Shown piece after piece: positions 46,178-53,635 of a stretch of DNA of 64,000 nt. This DNA comes from Nitratireductor thuwali. Lineage in GTDB: Bacteria > Pseudomonadota > Alphaproteobacteria > Rhizobiales > Rhizobiaceae. Both the position numbers and the translations under genes were made by a program. The stretch spans positions 992,001 through 1,056,000 of the forward strand of contig NZ_CP030941.1 in NCBI RefSeq assembly GCF_036621415.1, written 5' to 3'. Each line of letters opens with the position of its first letter. Position 1 is the first letter of the stretch. Below the pieces are notes generated by a model that worked only from the letters and a program-made list of their open reading frames with translations, did no database searches and had not been told where the DNA came from.

Positions 46178-47029
46178 ATGCAGCCGGCACAGCAGGTCCT
46201 GCATGACATCGTTCTTTCCCGCTCCGGCGATCATATTGGATGGGTGGAGAAGACTCTTGCCGCGCTTCGAGCCGGCGCTCCGGAGCGGGAGCTCCACGTC
46301 TTCCTCGGCCTTGCGCCGCGCCGTCTCGGCAAGGCGGACCTGAACGCTTCGCACGAGGAGCGGCTGGCGGCGGATGCAGCGCGGCCCGGCTGGTCGTTGG
46401 AAGACTGGAGCGTCGACGGAGCGGCACGGGTACTGGCGCTTCTCGTCTTTCAGGGGGCCCGGCCCTTTGCCGAAACCTTCAAGGACTTGCGTCGCACGGC
46501 CGATGCCGCCGAGTTGATCGCGCTTTATCGCGGCCTCCCGCTCTATCCCGAGCCCGAGACCCTCCATTTCGAGGTCGGCGAGGGTTTGCGCTCGAACCTA
46601 AAGCCCGTCTTCGAGGCGATCGCGCATCGCAACCCGTTCCCGCGCGACCATTTCGACGAGCACCGCTGGAACCACATGATCCTCAAGGCGCTGTTCGTGG
46701 ACAGCCGCCTGGCGCCCATCGTCGGCCTCGACGAACGGGCCAACCCGGAGCTGGCGCGCATCCTGCGCGAATACGCCCATGAGCGCTGGTCGGCGGGCCG
46801 CAAGGTCTCGCCCGAGCTCTGGCGCTGCGTCGGCCCCTTCGCGGTGGACGATCCGGCATTGGCAGACCTTGAACGTGCCCTCAAGGAGGGCGGAGCGGCC
46901 GCGCGGGCGGCGGCTCTTGCCCTTTCCGCTTCTCCCCATCCCGCCGCACGCGAGCTGCTCCGGCAGCGGCCGGAAGCCGAGGACATCGCCTCCGGCCGGC
47001 TCGACTGGCAGAGCTTGGAGGCCGCGTGA
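46178..47029 (+). CDS. eboA: EboA
   Basis: GGAGG before ATG 46178 gives 283 residues. The protein is helical, without signal or membrane segments, with the EboA-domain pattern: DWSVDGAARVLALLVF (residues 76-91), FRTAD-like region, AIAHRNPFPRDHFDEHRWNHMILKALFVDSRL (about residues 147-178) and HERWSAGRKVSPELWRCVGPF. EboA proteins have no known enzymatic activity but are always found with eboB-F. The conserved His/Asn/Lys in the central block may contact a partner. It overlaps eboB by one base (TGATG), so the two are translated together. Confidence 0.88.
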   Translation: MQPAQQVLHDIVLSRSGDHIGWVEKTLAALRAGAPERELHVFLGLAPRRLGKADLNASHEERLAADAARPGWSLEDWSVDGAARVLALLVFQGARPFAETFKDLRRTADAAELIALYRGLPLYPEPETLHFEVGEGLRSNLKPVFEAIAHRNPFPRDHFDEHRWNHMILKALFVDSRLAPIVGLDERANPELARILREYAHERWSAGRKVSPELWRCVGPFAVDDPALADLERALKEGGAAARAAALALSASPHPAARELLRQRPEAEDIASGRLDWQSLEAA

Positions 47030-47949
47030 TGTATATCGACCCCCACGCCCACATGATCAGCCGCACCACCGACGATTATGAGGCGATGGCCGCCGCCGGC
47101 ATTGTGGCGGTGATCGAGCCGGCCTTCTGGATCGGCCAGCCGCGCACCTATGTCGGCACCTATGTCGATTACCTCTCCTCCATCGTCGGCTGGGAGCGCT
47201 TTCGCGCCGGCCAGTTCGGCATTCGCCACTATTGCACGGTCGGCCTCAACTCGAAGGAGGCCAACAACGAGGAACTGGCCGAAGGCGTGATGGAATGGCT
47301 GCCCCGCTTCGCCTTGAAGGAAGGCGTCGTGGCCATCGGCGAGATCGGCTACGACGAGCAGACAGCGCTGGAGGACCGCTATTTCCGCGCCCAGCTCGAG
47401 CTGGCGAAGGAGTTGGAGCTTCCGGTGATGGTGCATACGCCGCACCGCGACAAGAAGCGCGGCACCACCCGCTCGATGGACGTGATCGAGGAGATCGGGC
47501 TGGACCCGTCAATGGTGGTTATCGACCATAACAACGAGGAGACCGTGGCCGAGACGCTGCAGCGCGGTTTCTGGGCGGGCTTCTCGATCTATCCCTCGAC
47601 CAAGATGGGCAACCGCCGCATGGTGGAGCTTCTCAAGCAGTACGGCGGCGAGCGCATCATCGTCGATTCGGCCTGCGACTGGGGCATATCGGATTCGCTC
47701 GGCGTGCCGAAGACGGCGCGGCTGGCACTCGAAAGCGGCGTGCCCGAGCAGACGGTACGTCGCGTCTGCTATGCCAATGCCCTGGAGGTTTACGGCAAGA
47801 GCGGGCAGATGCGCGAGGAGGACTGGCTGGCCCCGCCGGAGATCGACCAGCGGACGCTCTATGCCGGCAACTCCATCCTGCGTGGCGGGCGCGAGCCGAT
47901 CATCGGAACGGAGGCGCAAAAGAGGCGCGACGATCTCATCATCGAGTGA
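47029..47949 (+). CDS. eboB: EboB, TatD-family metal-dependent hydrolase
   Basis: ATG 47029 overlaps the eboA stop (TGATG); GTG 47026 is the alternative. The 306-residue protein is a TatD-like amidohydrolase: YIDPHAHMISR with the HxH pair (residues 5-7), AIGEIGYD with the metal-ligand Glu, VMVHTPHRDKK, VVIDHNNEET, and IVDSACDWGISD with the final Asp. TatD proteins are nucleases or phosphodiesterases; EboB forms a separate branch found only in ebo operons. The set of metal ligands is complete, so an active hydrolase is likely. Confidence 0.88.
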   Translation: MYIDPHAHMISRTTDDYEAMAAAGIVAVIEPAFWIGQPRTYVGTYVDYLSSIVGWERFRAGQFGIRHYCTVGLNSKEANNEELAEGVMEWLPRFALKEGVVAIGEIGYDEQTALEDRYFRAQLELAKELELPVMVHTPHRDKKRGTTRSMDVIEEIGLDPSMVVIDHNNEETVAETLQRGFWAGFSIYPSTKMGNRRMVELLKQYGGERIIVDSACDWGISDSLGVPKTARLALESGVPEQTVRRVCYANALEVYGKSGQMREEDWLAPPEIDQRTLYAGNSILRGGREPIIGTEAQKRRDDLIIE

Positions 47950-47993
47950 GAGGTTTCGCACCGCCCTCGATCACCGGAGGCCCATATCGTCCG

Positions 47994-48530
47994 ATGCCGA
48001 TACCTGCTGAAAACGTCGTCCTGGTCGACCCCGAAGGCCAGCCGACCGGCATTGCCGGAAAGCTCGAGGCGCATCGCCGGGGTCTGCGCCACCGCGCGGT
48101 TTCCGTTTTCCTGCTGAACGGCGCCGGCGAAATGCTGATCCAGCAGCGGGCGGCGGGAAAGTATCACTCGCCAGGACGCTGGGCCAACGCCTGCTGCACC
48201 CATCCGCGCCCCGGAGAAGAGCCCGCGGCGGCGGCCGCCCGCAGGCTCGGCGAGGAATTGGGCATCCGGTCTCCACCCATCTTCCCCTTCGGCACCGTCG
48301 CCTATCGGGAAACTGTCTCCCCCACCCTCATCGAAGACGAGGTCTGCCAGCTCTTCACAGGCCGGTTCGATGCGGCGGTGCGGCCGAATCCGGCCGAGGT
48401 GGCGGCCACGCGATGGGTCGGCAAAGAGGCTCTGTTGATGGAGGTCGAAAGCACGCCGGAGCGGTTCGCCGTCTGGTTCCGCATCTATCTGGAACGGCAC
48501 GCGCCGGCGCTCTTCTCGGCAGGCGGCTGA
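47994..48530 (+). CDS. idi: Isopentenyl-diphosphate delta-isomerase, type I
   Basis: ATG 47994 (GGAGG about 13 bases upstream) gives 178 residues; a GTG at 47946 overlapping the eboB stop is an alternative. Type I IDI motifs are present: AVSVFLLNGAGEMLIQQRAAGKYHSPGRWANACCTHPRPGE with the catalytic Cys, AAAAARRLGEELGI (Nudix-like helix) and IEDEVCQLF with the catalytic Glu. It interconverts IPP and DMAPP. In proteobacteria that make both by the MEP pathway it is dispensable, so its place at the end of eboA-B suggests it supplies prenyl substrate for EboC. Confidence 0.9.
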   Translation: MPIPAENVVLVDPEGQPTGIAGKLEAHRRGLRHRAVSVFLLNGAGEMLIQQRAAGKYHSPGRWANACCTHPRPGEEPAAAAARRLGEELGIRSPPIFPFGTVAYRETVSPTLIEDEVCQLFTGRFDAAVRPNPAEVAATRWVGKEALLMEVESTPERFAVWFRIYLERHAPALFSAGG

Positions 48531-48626
48531 CGTGCCGGTCGCCCATTCACCGCCCCTGCCCGAAGTTCCGAATGATCTCGAGGCGAGCGCTTTGGCTAAG
48601 CCTGCCCATTGCCGTGCGGGGTTGTC

Positions 48627-49484
48627 CTAGTCTCGCACCGCGCTCCTGAACGCAGCCGAAAGCGCCACAAGCGCATCGCGCGGCCGGCCGTCCCTGACCC
48701 TTGAGTGAAGGAGAACTGGCAAGCGCGGCAGTTCGGGAAGCCCGAGCGTGGGCCCCACATTGATCGCGCCAAACGGCAGCATGCGCCGAGCCAGTGCAGC
48801 AACGCCGAGCCCGGCCATGACGGCCGCAGAGACCGCCGCGACGCCGCCACCGACGAAAGCTTCCGTCCACGGCACGCCTGCCTCATCGAGAAGCTGCCCG
48901 GCCAGGACACGCACGCCGCAGGGCTCGGGCATCGTGGCAACCGGCAGGGGCTCGCCCGCGCGATGCTGCCAGTTTGGCGCTGCGTACCAGCCGAATTTCT
49001 CTTCGGTCAGGATTTCCCCGTCGCTCCGTCCGACATGCTGGCGGACGACCACCGCCTCGAGTTCCCGCCGGTCGAAGCTTTGAAGCAGGTCGCCCGAGGA
49101 TCCGATGCGGATCTCGATCAACAGCTGCGGGTCTTGCGCATTCATGCGCGCGATCAGTTCCGGAAGCTCCGGCCCCGCGACATGGTCGCTGATGCCGATG
49201 GTCAGGCGTTGCCGGGCTCCGGCAAGAACCGCGAACGCGCGGTCGTGTGCCTCCAGGAGCTCGCGGGCGTGTTCGAGGAAGCTTGCTCCCTGCGCCGAAA
49301 GCGCCACATGCCGCGGCGTCCGCTCAAGGAGCCGGCAGCCAAGTCGTTCTTCGAGCCGCTTCAGCTTCAAGCTCACGGCCGACTGCGTCGTCCGCGCGGC
49401 CTCGGCCGCACGCGTGAAGCTGCCAAGCTCGGCGATACGAACGAATGCCTGGACGGCATCCAGATCAAGAGGGCGCATTATCAT
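48627..49484 (-). CDS. LysR-family transcriptional regulator
   Basis: The 285-residue protein has a full LysR layout: HTH at residues 5-60 (DLDAVQAFVRIAELGSFTRAAEAARTTQSAVSLKLKRLEERLG) and an effector domain with SRRELEAVVVRQ-like strands and AVSAAVMAGLGVAALARRML. It is divergent from a tautomerase gene 94 bases away, the classic arrangement of a LysR regulator and its target. Start is ATG 49484 or 49478. Effector unknown; autoregulation through the shared intergenic region is likely. Confidence 0.88.
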   Translation of the reverse strand: MIMRPLDLDAVQAFVRIAELGSFTRAAEAARTTQSAVSLKLKRLEERLGCRLLERTPRHVALSAQGASFLEHARELLEAHDRAFAVLAGARQRLTIGISDHVAGPELPELIARMNAQDPQLLIEIRIGSSGDLLQSFDRRELEAVVVRQHVGRSDGEILTEEKFGWYAAPNWQHRAGEPLPVATMPEPCGVRVLAGQLLDEAGVPWTEAFVGGGVAAVSAAVMAGLGVAALARRMLPFGAINVGPTLGLPELPRLPVLLHSRVRDGRPRDALVALSAAFRSAVRD

Positions 49485-49500
49485 TTACAACCGTTATCTT

Positions 49501-49523
49501 TGATATGACTAATCATAGTATCA
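49501..49523. promoter_or_regulatory. Candidate LysR operator between divergent genes
   Basis: The interval between the LysR and tautomerase starts holds an AT-rich partial palindrome with outer arms TGATA/TATCA and an inner ATGA-N4-TCAT. It contains T-N11-A spacing typical of LysR boxes. Position and symmetry support it; no binding data. Confidence 0.45.
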
Positions 49524-49578
49524 CAAAATAGCCAGGCGGCGTCTAATATGAAGGCGGATCAGATGGAAAGGACCCGCA

Positions 49579-49959
49579 ATGCCGCTCTGTCACATTTCAC
49601 TGCGTGCCGGAAAATCGGAAGCCTATCGGCAGGCGATCTTCGATGGCCTGTACCGTGCGTTGCGCGATACGTTCGACGTGCCCGAAGACGATCAGTTCAT
49701 GACCATCACGGAACATGAGGGAGCGAACTTCCGCTACGGCGCGTCTTATCTCGGCATCGCCCGCAGCGACGACCTCGTGGTGATCCAGATCACCGCGAAC
49801 AACACCCGCACCCTGGAACAAAAGAAAGCGTTGTTCCGGCGGATCGCCGAATTGCTCGGCGAAACTCCCGGCATACGGCCGGAGGACGTATTCGTGAGCC
49901 TTGTCGAGGTCAAAAAGGAAAACTGGTCCCTCGGCCACGGCCTTGCGCAATATGCTTGA
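49579..49959 (+). CDS. Tautomerase-family protein
   Basis: The 126-residue protein begins MPLCHISL, giving the N-terminal proline that is the catalytic base of the tautomerase (4-OT) superfamily after Met removal. The rest fits the family: RQAIFDGLYRALRDTFDVPEDDQFMTITEH, VVIQITANNTRTLEQKKALFRRIAELLGETPGIRPEDVFVSLVEVKKENWSLGHGLAQY. Substrate unknown. Expression is probably controlled by the divergent LysR gene. GGAAAGGA lies just before the start. Confidence 0.85.
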   Translation: MPLCHISLRAGKSEAYRQAIFDGLYRALRDTFDVPEDDQFMTITEHEGANFRYGASYLGIARSDDLVVIQITANNTRTLEQKKALFRRIAELLGETPGIRPEDVFVSLVEVKKENWSLGHGLAQYA

Positions 49960-50156
49960 GCCAACACTCGCATTTCCTGCGCCGGTGTAGGTGGCGTTCG
50001 TCGCAGGCTCGGCGTCGTCGGCCGGTTGGCATAGGCCGGGCCCTGCCTGCATGATGGCCCGTGATCTACCCGGTCTACTGCATCTGTGCGGCACCTACAT
50101 CCGCCCCGATGCAACCTTGCCTCCCAGTCCGCGTTACCATCGGATGGGGAACCGAT

Positions 50157-50309
50157 ATGCGCAAACGAACTGCGGTCCTGCTGGCGCTAATAGCATTTGC
50201 TGTCCTCGCCGCTGCCATCTTCCTTCTGGGAAGGGAGAACCTGCGTGCCACGGACGCATTGCAGGAAAGCCCTCCCAGCCTCGTGGTTCCGGAGAGTGGC
50301 AGTGATTAG
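50157..50309 (+). CDS. Putative small single-span membrane protein
   Basis: From ATG 50157, with GGGGAA upstream, a 50-residue product: MRKR, a hydrophobic helix (TAVLLALIAFAVLAAAIFLL) and a short polar tail. The positive N terminus and single helix are typical of small membrane proteins, but no family is known and the length alone is weak evidence. The stop directly abuts the palindromic repeat at 50310. Confidence 0.35.
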   Translation: MRKRTAVLLALIAFAVLAAAIFLLGRENLRATDALQESPPSLVVPESGSD

Positions 50310-50353
50310 CAGTTCCAGGAAAAGTGGAAGCCGGTTTTCCGTCTGGAATTGCG
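50310..50353. repeat. Intergenic palindromic repeat, copy 2
   Basis: Second copy of the element at 22977-23020, differing at a few positions (CAGTTCC for GCAATTCC and TCTGG for TCCGG), with the core TTCCAGGAAAAGTGGAAGCC conserved and closed by GGAATTGCG. The following GGCGAACTGA resembles the start of the right arm seen after copy 1. Confidence 0.7.
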
Positions 50354-50418
50354 TGAAGTCGGCGAACTGACCTGGCGGCCGGACACGCGCCCAAACCGCA
50401 TCTTGCAGGAGGCATTTC

Positions 50419-50736
50419 ATGGCCGAAGCCCGGGATTCCAACGGTGTGCCCGCCGAAGTCCAAGAGGCGATAAAGCGGTTTCTAGCCGCCGCTGAAGATG
50501 AAACCGAGCTGATCGAAATGTCGGAGGCGATCGAGGCAGTACGGCGCGTTTTCCCTGATCTGGATGTCTCGGACAGTGCCCTCACGGATGCCATCGCAAG
50601 CGAAGCGTCGGTTGCCGGCTTCGATATCGATTACGATGCAGAGCGCCAGCCAAAAGCGTTCAAGCGGAAAGCGATCGAGCGCTGGGACAATGAAGGCGGC
50701 GCGATCGGCAAGAACGACGGCGACCGATCCGGCTAG
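50419..50736 (+). CDS. Small acidic protein, unknown function
   Basis: The 105-residue product is acidic in its first two thirds (EDETELIEMSEAIEAVRRVFPDLDVSD) and basic near the end (KAFKRKAIERWDNEGG). A GGAGG stands eight bases before the ATG, which together with a protein-like composition makes it likely real. No family recognised. It lies upstream of the siderophore receptor on the same strand but is separated by a 300-base regulatory region with no other supportable gene. Confidence 0.55.
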   Translation: MAEARDSNGVPAEVQEAIKRFLAAAEDETELIEMSEAIEAVRRVFPDLDVSDSALTDAIASEASVAGFDIDYDAERQPKAFKRKAIERWDNEGGAIGKNDGDRSG

Positions 50737-50942
50737 ATCCGCACCGTTGGAGCCTTCCGAGCGATCTCCACCTTGAGGCCGTGTACCTTCCCGAACCTTC
50801 CGATCATGAGGCGGCCGGCGCGGATTTCGTCTGGAAGCCGGTGCCCCGCGGCAGCACGCCCGCATGTGCGGCTGTGAATGCGGGGGCCAGGAAGTCAGTT
50901 GTCCGGCATCCTCGAAATGCAAGCCGAGCGTGTCCTTTTTCT

Positions 50943-50962
50943 TGACAATGACAATCATATTT
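50943..50962 (+). promoter_or_regulatory. Iron-responsive operator (RirA/Fur-type box)
   Basis: TGACAATGACAATCATATTT fits the rhizobial iron-responsive operator TGA-N9-TCA (50943-50957). From 50944 it also matches 14 of 19 positions of the classical Fur box. It lies about 80 bases before the TonB receptor gene. RirA or Fur repression of the receptor-importer operon under iron sufficiency is therefore predicted. Confidence 0.6.
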
Positions 50963-51039
50963 TCTAGCGAGAAGCTCAAGAAGCCAGGTCGCTCCACGGC
51001 AGCTACCCAGCCAGCAAACATCGTTGATGCGAGGGCTCA

Positions 51040-53244
51040 ATGCGTATGCGTGTCTGGCCATACCTTCTTTCGACTTGTCTCGTCACGCCGGCCGCGTGGG
51101 CGCAAGACCAGGGAACATCCACAATGACATCGACCCTTCTCGACCGGCTCGTCGTGACGGCCGGCCGCGAGGAAACGTCCATCGCGGGGGTCGCCCAGTC
51201 CGTCATTGTGCTGGAACGCGACGAGATCGAGCGGGCGATGGAGATTTCGCCGAATGCGACGGATCTCGTGGAGCGCCTGGTGCCCGGCTTCGCGCCGTCC
51301 AACCAGACGATTTCCGGCGGATCGGAAACCTTCCGCGGCCGCAGCGTGCTGATCATGGTCGACGGCGTGCCGCGCAATACTCCCCTGCGCGACGTCTCCC
51401 GCATCCTGTCCTTGATCGACCTCGAGACCGTGGAGCGTGTCGAGGTGGTGAACGGTTCGTCCAGCCTTTACGGAGCGGGTGCGACCGGCGGTACCATCAA
51501 CTTCATCACCAGGCGCGGCACCAGCGAAAGGCCAACCATGACCGTTCGCACCGGCGTGACGGCCTTCACCGAGAATGTCGGCAAGTCCGCAGCCCCCGAA
51601 ACGAGCGTGACGGTGGAGGGCCGGAAGGGCGATTTCGACTATTTCTTCGCCGCCTCGAGCGAGCTGACACGCCGCACCTATGACGGCAACGGCAACGAGA
51701 TGCCCTCCGATGCTATGCTGGGCCAGGGTGGCGGCGACCGCACCGGCTCGGCCGACCTCTTCGGCGTCATGGGCTATGAAAGCGGTTCCCGGCGCTTCGA
51801 AGCGACCGTCGACTGGACCTATGCCGAACAAGAGCCCGACTGGTTCACCGATTACACGACCAACCCGGTCTCGCCGAATTTTTCCGATGCCTATAAGGGC
51901 GAGCCGTTGAAGGAAGATTCCAAATATTTCACGGCCAAATATACCGACAGCGCCTTTGCCCTCGGCAATCTGGAAGTGAAGGCCTACTACAACAAGATCT
52001 TCAAGCAGTCGCCCTTCACCAAGTTCTCCGCGGTCAACTCCGTTGTCTACTACTCGGGCGATCCGCGGAATCCGACCGCCGATTACAACCAGTCGGCGCT
52101 TGAGGCCGACCGGACAGGGCTGAACCTGACGGTCAACTCGCCCATCGACTTCGTACGCGACGGCGCCATGCTGACCTGGGGCGCCGACTACGCCTATGAC
52201 GACACCCGTCAGAAGCTCACCAACGGCTGGGACGTCATCTCGCCGATGACGCAGCATTCCATTGCGGCCTTCGCGCAGGCCGAGGTGCCCATTACGGATC
52301 GGTTCCGGCTTCAGGGCGGCGTGCGCTTCGACCAGTTCTTCCTTGACGTCGCCGATTTCGAGCGGCCGGAGGCTTATGTCGGCCAGTACCGCATGGCATT
52401 CCCGGCCATCGACGTGCTCGGCGGCTCCTTCGACTACAATGCCTTTACCTTCAATGCCGGCGCCGTCTTCGACCTCACCGACGCGTTGCAGGCATTCGGC
52501 AATTTCTCGCAGGGCTACAGCCTGACCGACATCGGCGCCTTTACCCGCCGGGCGGGTCTGAACACCGCGGCGGAAGCCTGTGACGCCTACGGCGCATTGC
52601 TCGGCGCGCTCGGCTGTACCGGCCTGCCCGATTTCACGATCAGCTACGCCAATATCGCGCCGGAGCCCCAGTTGGTGAACACCTATGAGGCAGGCCTGCG
52701 CGGCGACTGGGGAGACTTCCGCGGCACCGTCAGCGCCTACCTGTCGACCTCCAAGGACGGCGTGAACTACGACGTGGCCGCCAACCGCGTCACCCAGCAG
52801 GAAGAGCGCATCTGGGGCGTGGAGGCTTCCGCCGAGTACGACATCAACACCATGTTCACGGTCGGCGGCCTGCTCGGCTACATCGAGGGCAAGTACGACG
52901 AGGATGGCGACGGGTCGGTGGACGACTATCTGCCGAACAACCGCATTCCGTCCACCTGGAAGGGACTCGCCCATGTGACCGCCCGCTTCGACAATGGGTT
53001 TAGAGCGCGCGGCGAGGTGGAGCATATCTCCGGGCGCGACCGCATCGAGGGCGAAGAACTCGACGGCGTGACACTCGTCAACGTGGCCGTTTCGAAGTCC
53101 TTCGAAAACGGCGGCGAACTGAGCCTGGCGGTCCGTAACCTCTTCGACACCGACTACATCAATCCGACAGCGACCGCCACGCGCGGCGCGCCCGTCGCGG
53201 GGTTGGGGCGGTCGGTCTTCGCATCTTACAGGATCACCTTCTGA
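51040..53244 (+). CDS. TonB-dependent hydroxamate siderophore receptor
   Basis: The 734-residue protein has a signal peptide (YLLSTCLVTPAAWAQ), a plug domain (LDRLVVTAGREETSIAGVAQSVIVL, VDGVPRNTPLRDVSRIL, VERVEVVNGSSSLYGAGATGGTINFITRRG) and a 22-strand barrel ending RSVFASYRITF with terminal Phe. Among family members it fits ferric-siderophore receptors of the RhtA/IutA class by its place in the cluster. GAGGG lies nine bases before the ATG, and there is an in-frame second ATG two codons in. It is controlled by the iron box upstream and co-transcribed with the small protein and importer genes that follow. Confidence 0.88.
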   Translation: MRMRVWPYLLSTCLVTPAAWAQDQGTSTMTSTLLDRLVVTAGREETSIAGVAQSVIVLERDEIERAMEISPNATDLVERLVPGFAPSNQTISGGSETFRGRSVLIMVDGVPRNTPLRDVSRILSLIDLETVERVEVVNGSSSLYGAGATGGTINFITRRGTSERPTMTVRTGVTAFTENVGKSAAPETSVTVEGRKGDFDYFFAASSELTRRTYDGNGNEMPSDAMLGQGGGDRTGSADLFGVMGYESGSRRFEATVDWTYAEQEPDWFTDYTTNPVSPNFSDAYKGEPLKEDSKYFTAKYTDSAFALGNLEVKAYYNKIFKQSPFTKFSAVNSVVYYSGDPRNPTADYNQSALEADRTGLNLTVNSPIDFVRDGAMLTWGADYAYDDTRQKLTNGWDVISPMTQHSIAAFAQAEVPITDRFRLQGGVRFDQFFLDVADFERPEAYVGQYRMAFPAIDVLGGSFDYNAFTFNAGAVFDLTDALQAFGNFSQGYSLTDIGAFTRRAGLNTAAEACDAYGALLGALGCTGLPDFTISYANIAPEPQLVNTYEAGLRGDWGDFRGTVSAYLSTSKDGVNYDVAANRVTQQEERIWGVEASAEYDINTMFTVGGLLGYIEGKYDEDGDGSVDDYLPNNRIPSTWKGLAHVTARFDNGFRARGEVEHISGRDRIEGEELDGVTLVNVAVSKSFENGGELSLAVRNLFDTDYINPTATATRGAPVAGLGRSVFASYRITF

Positions 53245-53254
53245 GGATGCGGCA

Positions 53255-53635
53255 ATGGCTGTCCGTCTGCGCAGGGAAAAAGCGCGCTTATCCCTGATCG
53301 TCGATGAACCGGTCGGGAAGGACGATCCCGACCGGTATATCGCAGCGCTTCACGAAATTTCGGGTCCATCCGATCCCTTCGTGCTTCTGGTGGCCTTCCG
53401 CATGCCGCTCGACCTCGCCCAGGAACAGCGCAAGGCGCAGAACCTCTGGTTCAAGGCGACGCGCGAGAAGATGAACGCAATGTGCCGGGCGGTCGCTATC
53501 GTCCGCGACAATCCGAGCGAGGAGATGCAGCGCACCTTCGGCGGATTGTGGAGCTTTCCGGTCCTCGTGACCGGCAAGACCGACGACGCCGACCGCTTCC
53601 TTGCCGCATACCTGCCAGAAAGGGCCGGACCATGA
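53255..53635 (+). CDS. Small cytoplasmic protein of the siderophore operon
   Basis: A 126-residue protein with alternating strand-helix pattern: RLSLIVDEPVGKDDPDRYIAALHEISGPSDPFVLLVAF, then AQNLWFKATREKMNAMCRAVAIVRDNPSEEMQRTFGGLWSFPVLVTG. It resembles SpoIIAA-like/STAS folds by pattern but I cannot assign it. No signal peptide or metal motif. Its stop overlaps the importer start (ATGA) and it begins ten bases after the receptor stop, so it is fixed between receptor and importer and probably linked to siderophore uptake or release. Confidence 0.75.
   Translation: MAVRLRREKARLSLIVDEPVGKDDPDRYIAALHEISGPSDPFVLLVAFRMPLDLAQEQRKAQNLWFKATREKMNAMCRAVAIVRDNPSEEMQRTFGGLWSFPVLVTGKTDDADRFLAAYLPERAGP

Noticed and set aside
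50864..51127. An 87-codon forward frame over the iron box
   Set aside because: It overlaps the receptor start in another frame and covers the operator; no ribosome binding site.
51037..53025. A 662-codon reverse frame antisense to the TonB receptor
   Set aside because: The receptor frame has signal peptide, plug and barrel; the antisense frame has no recognisable domain.
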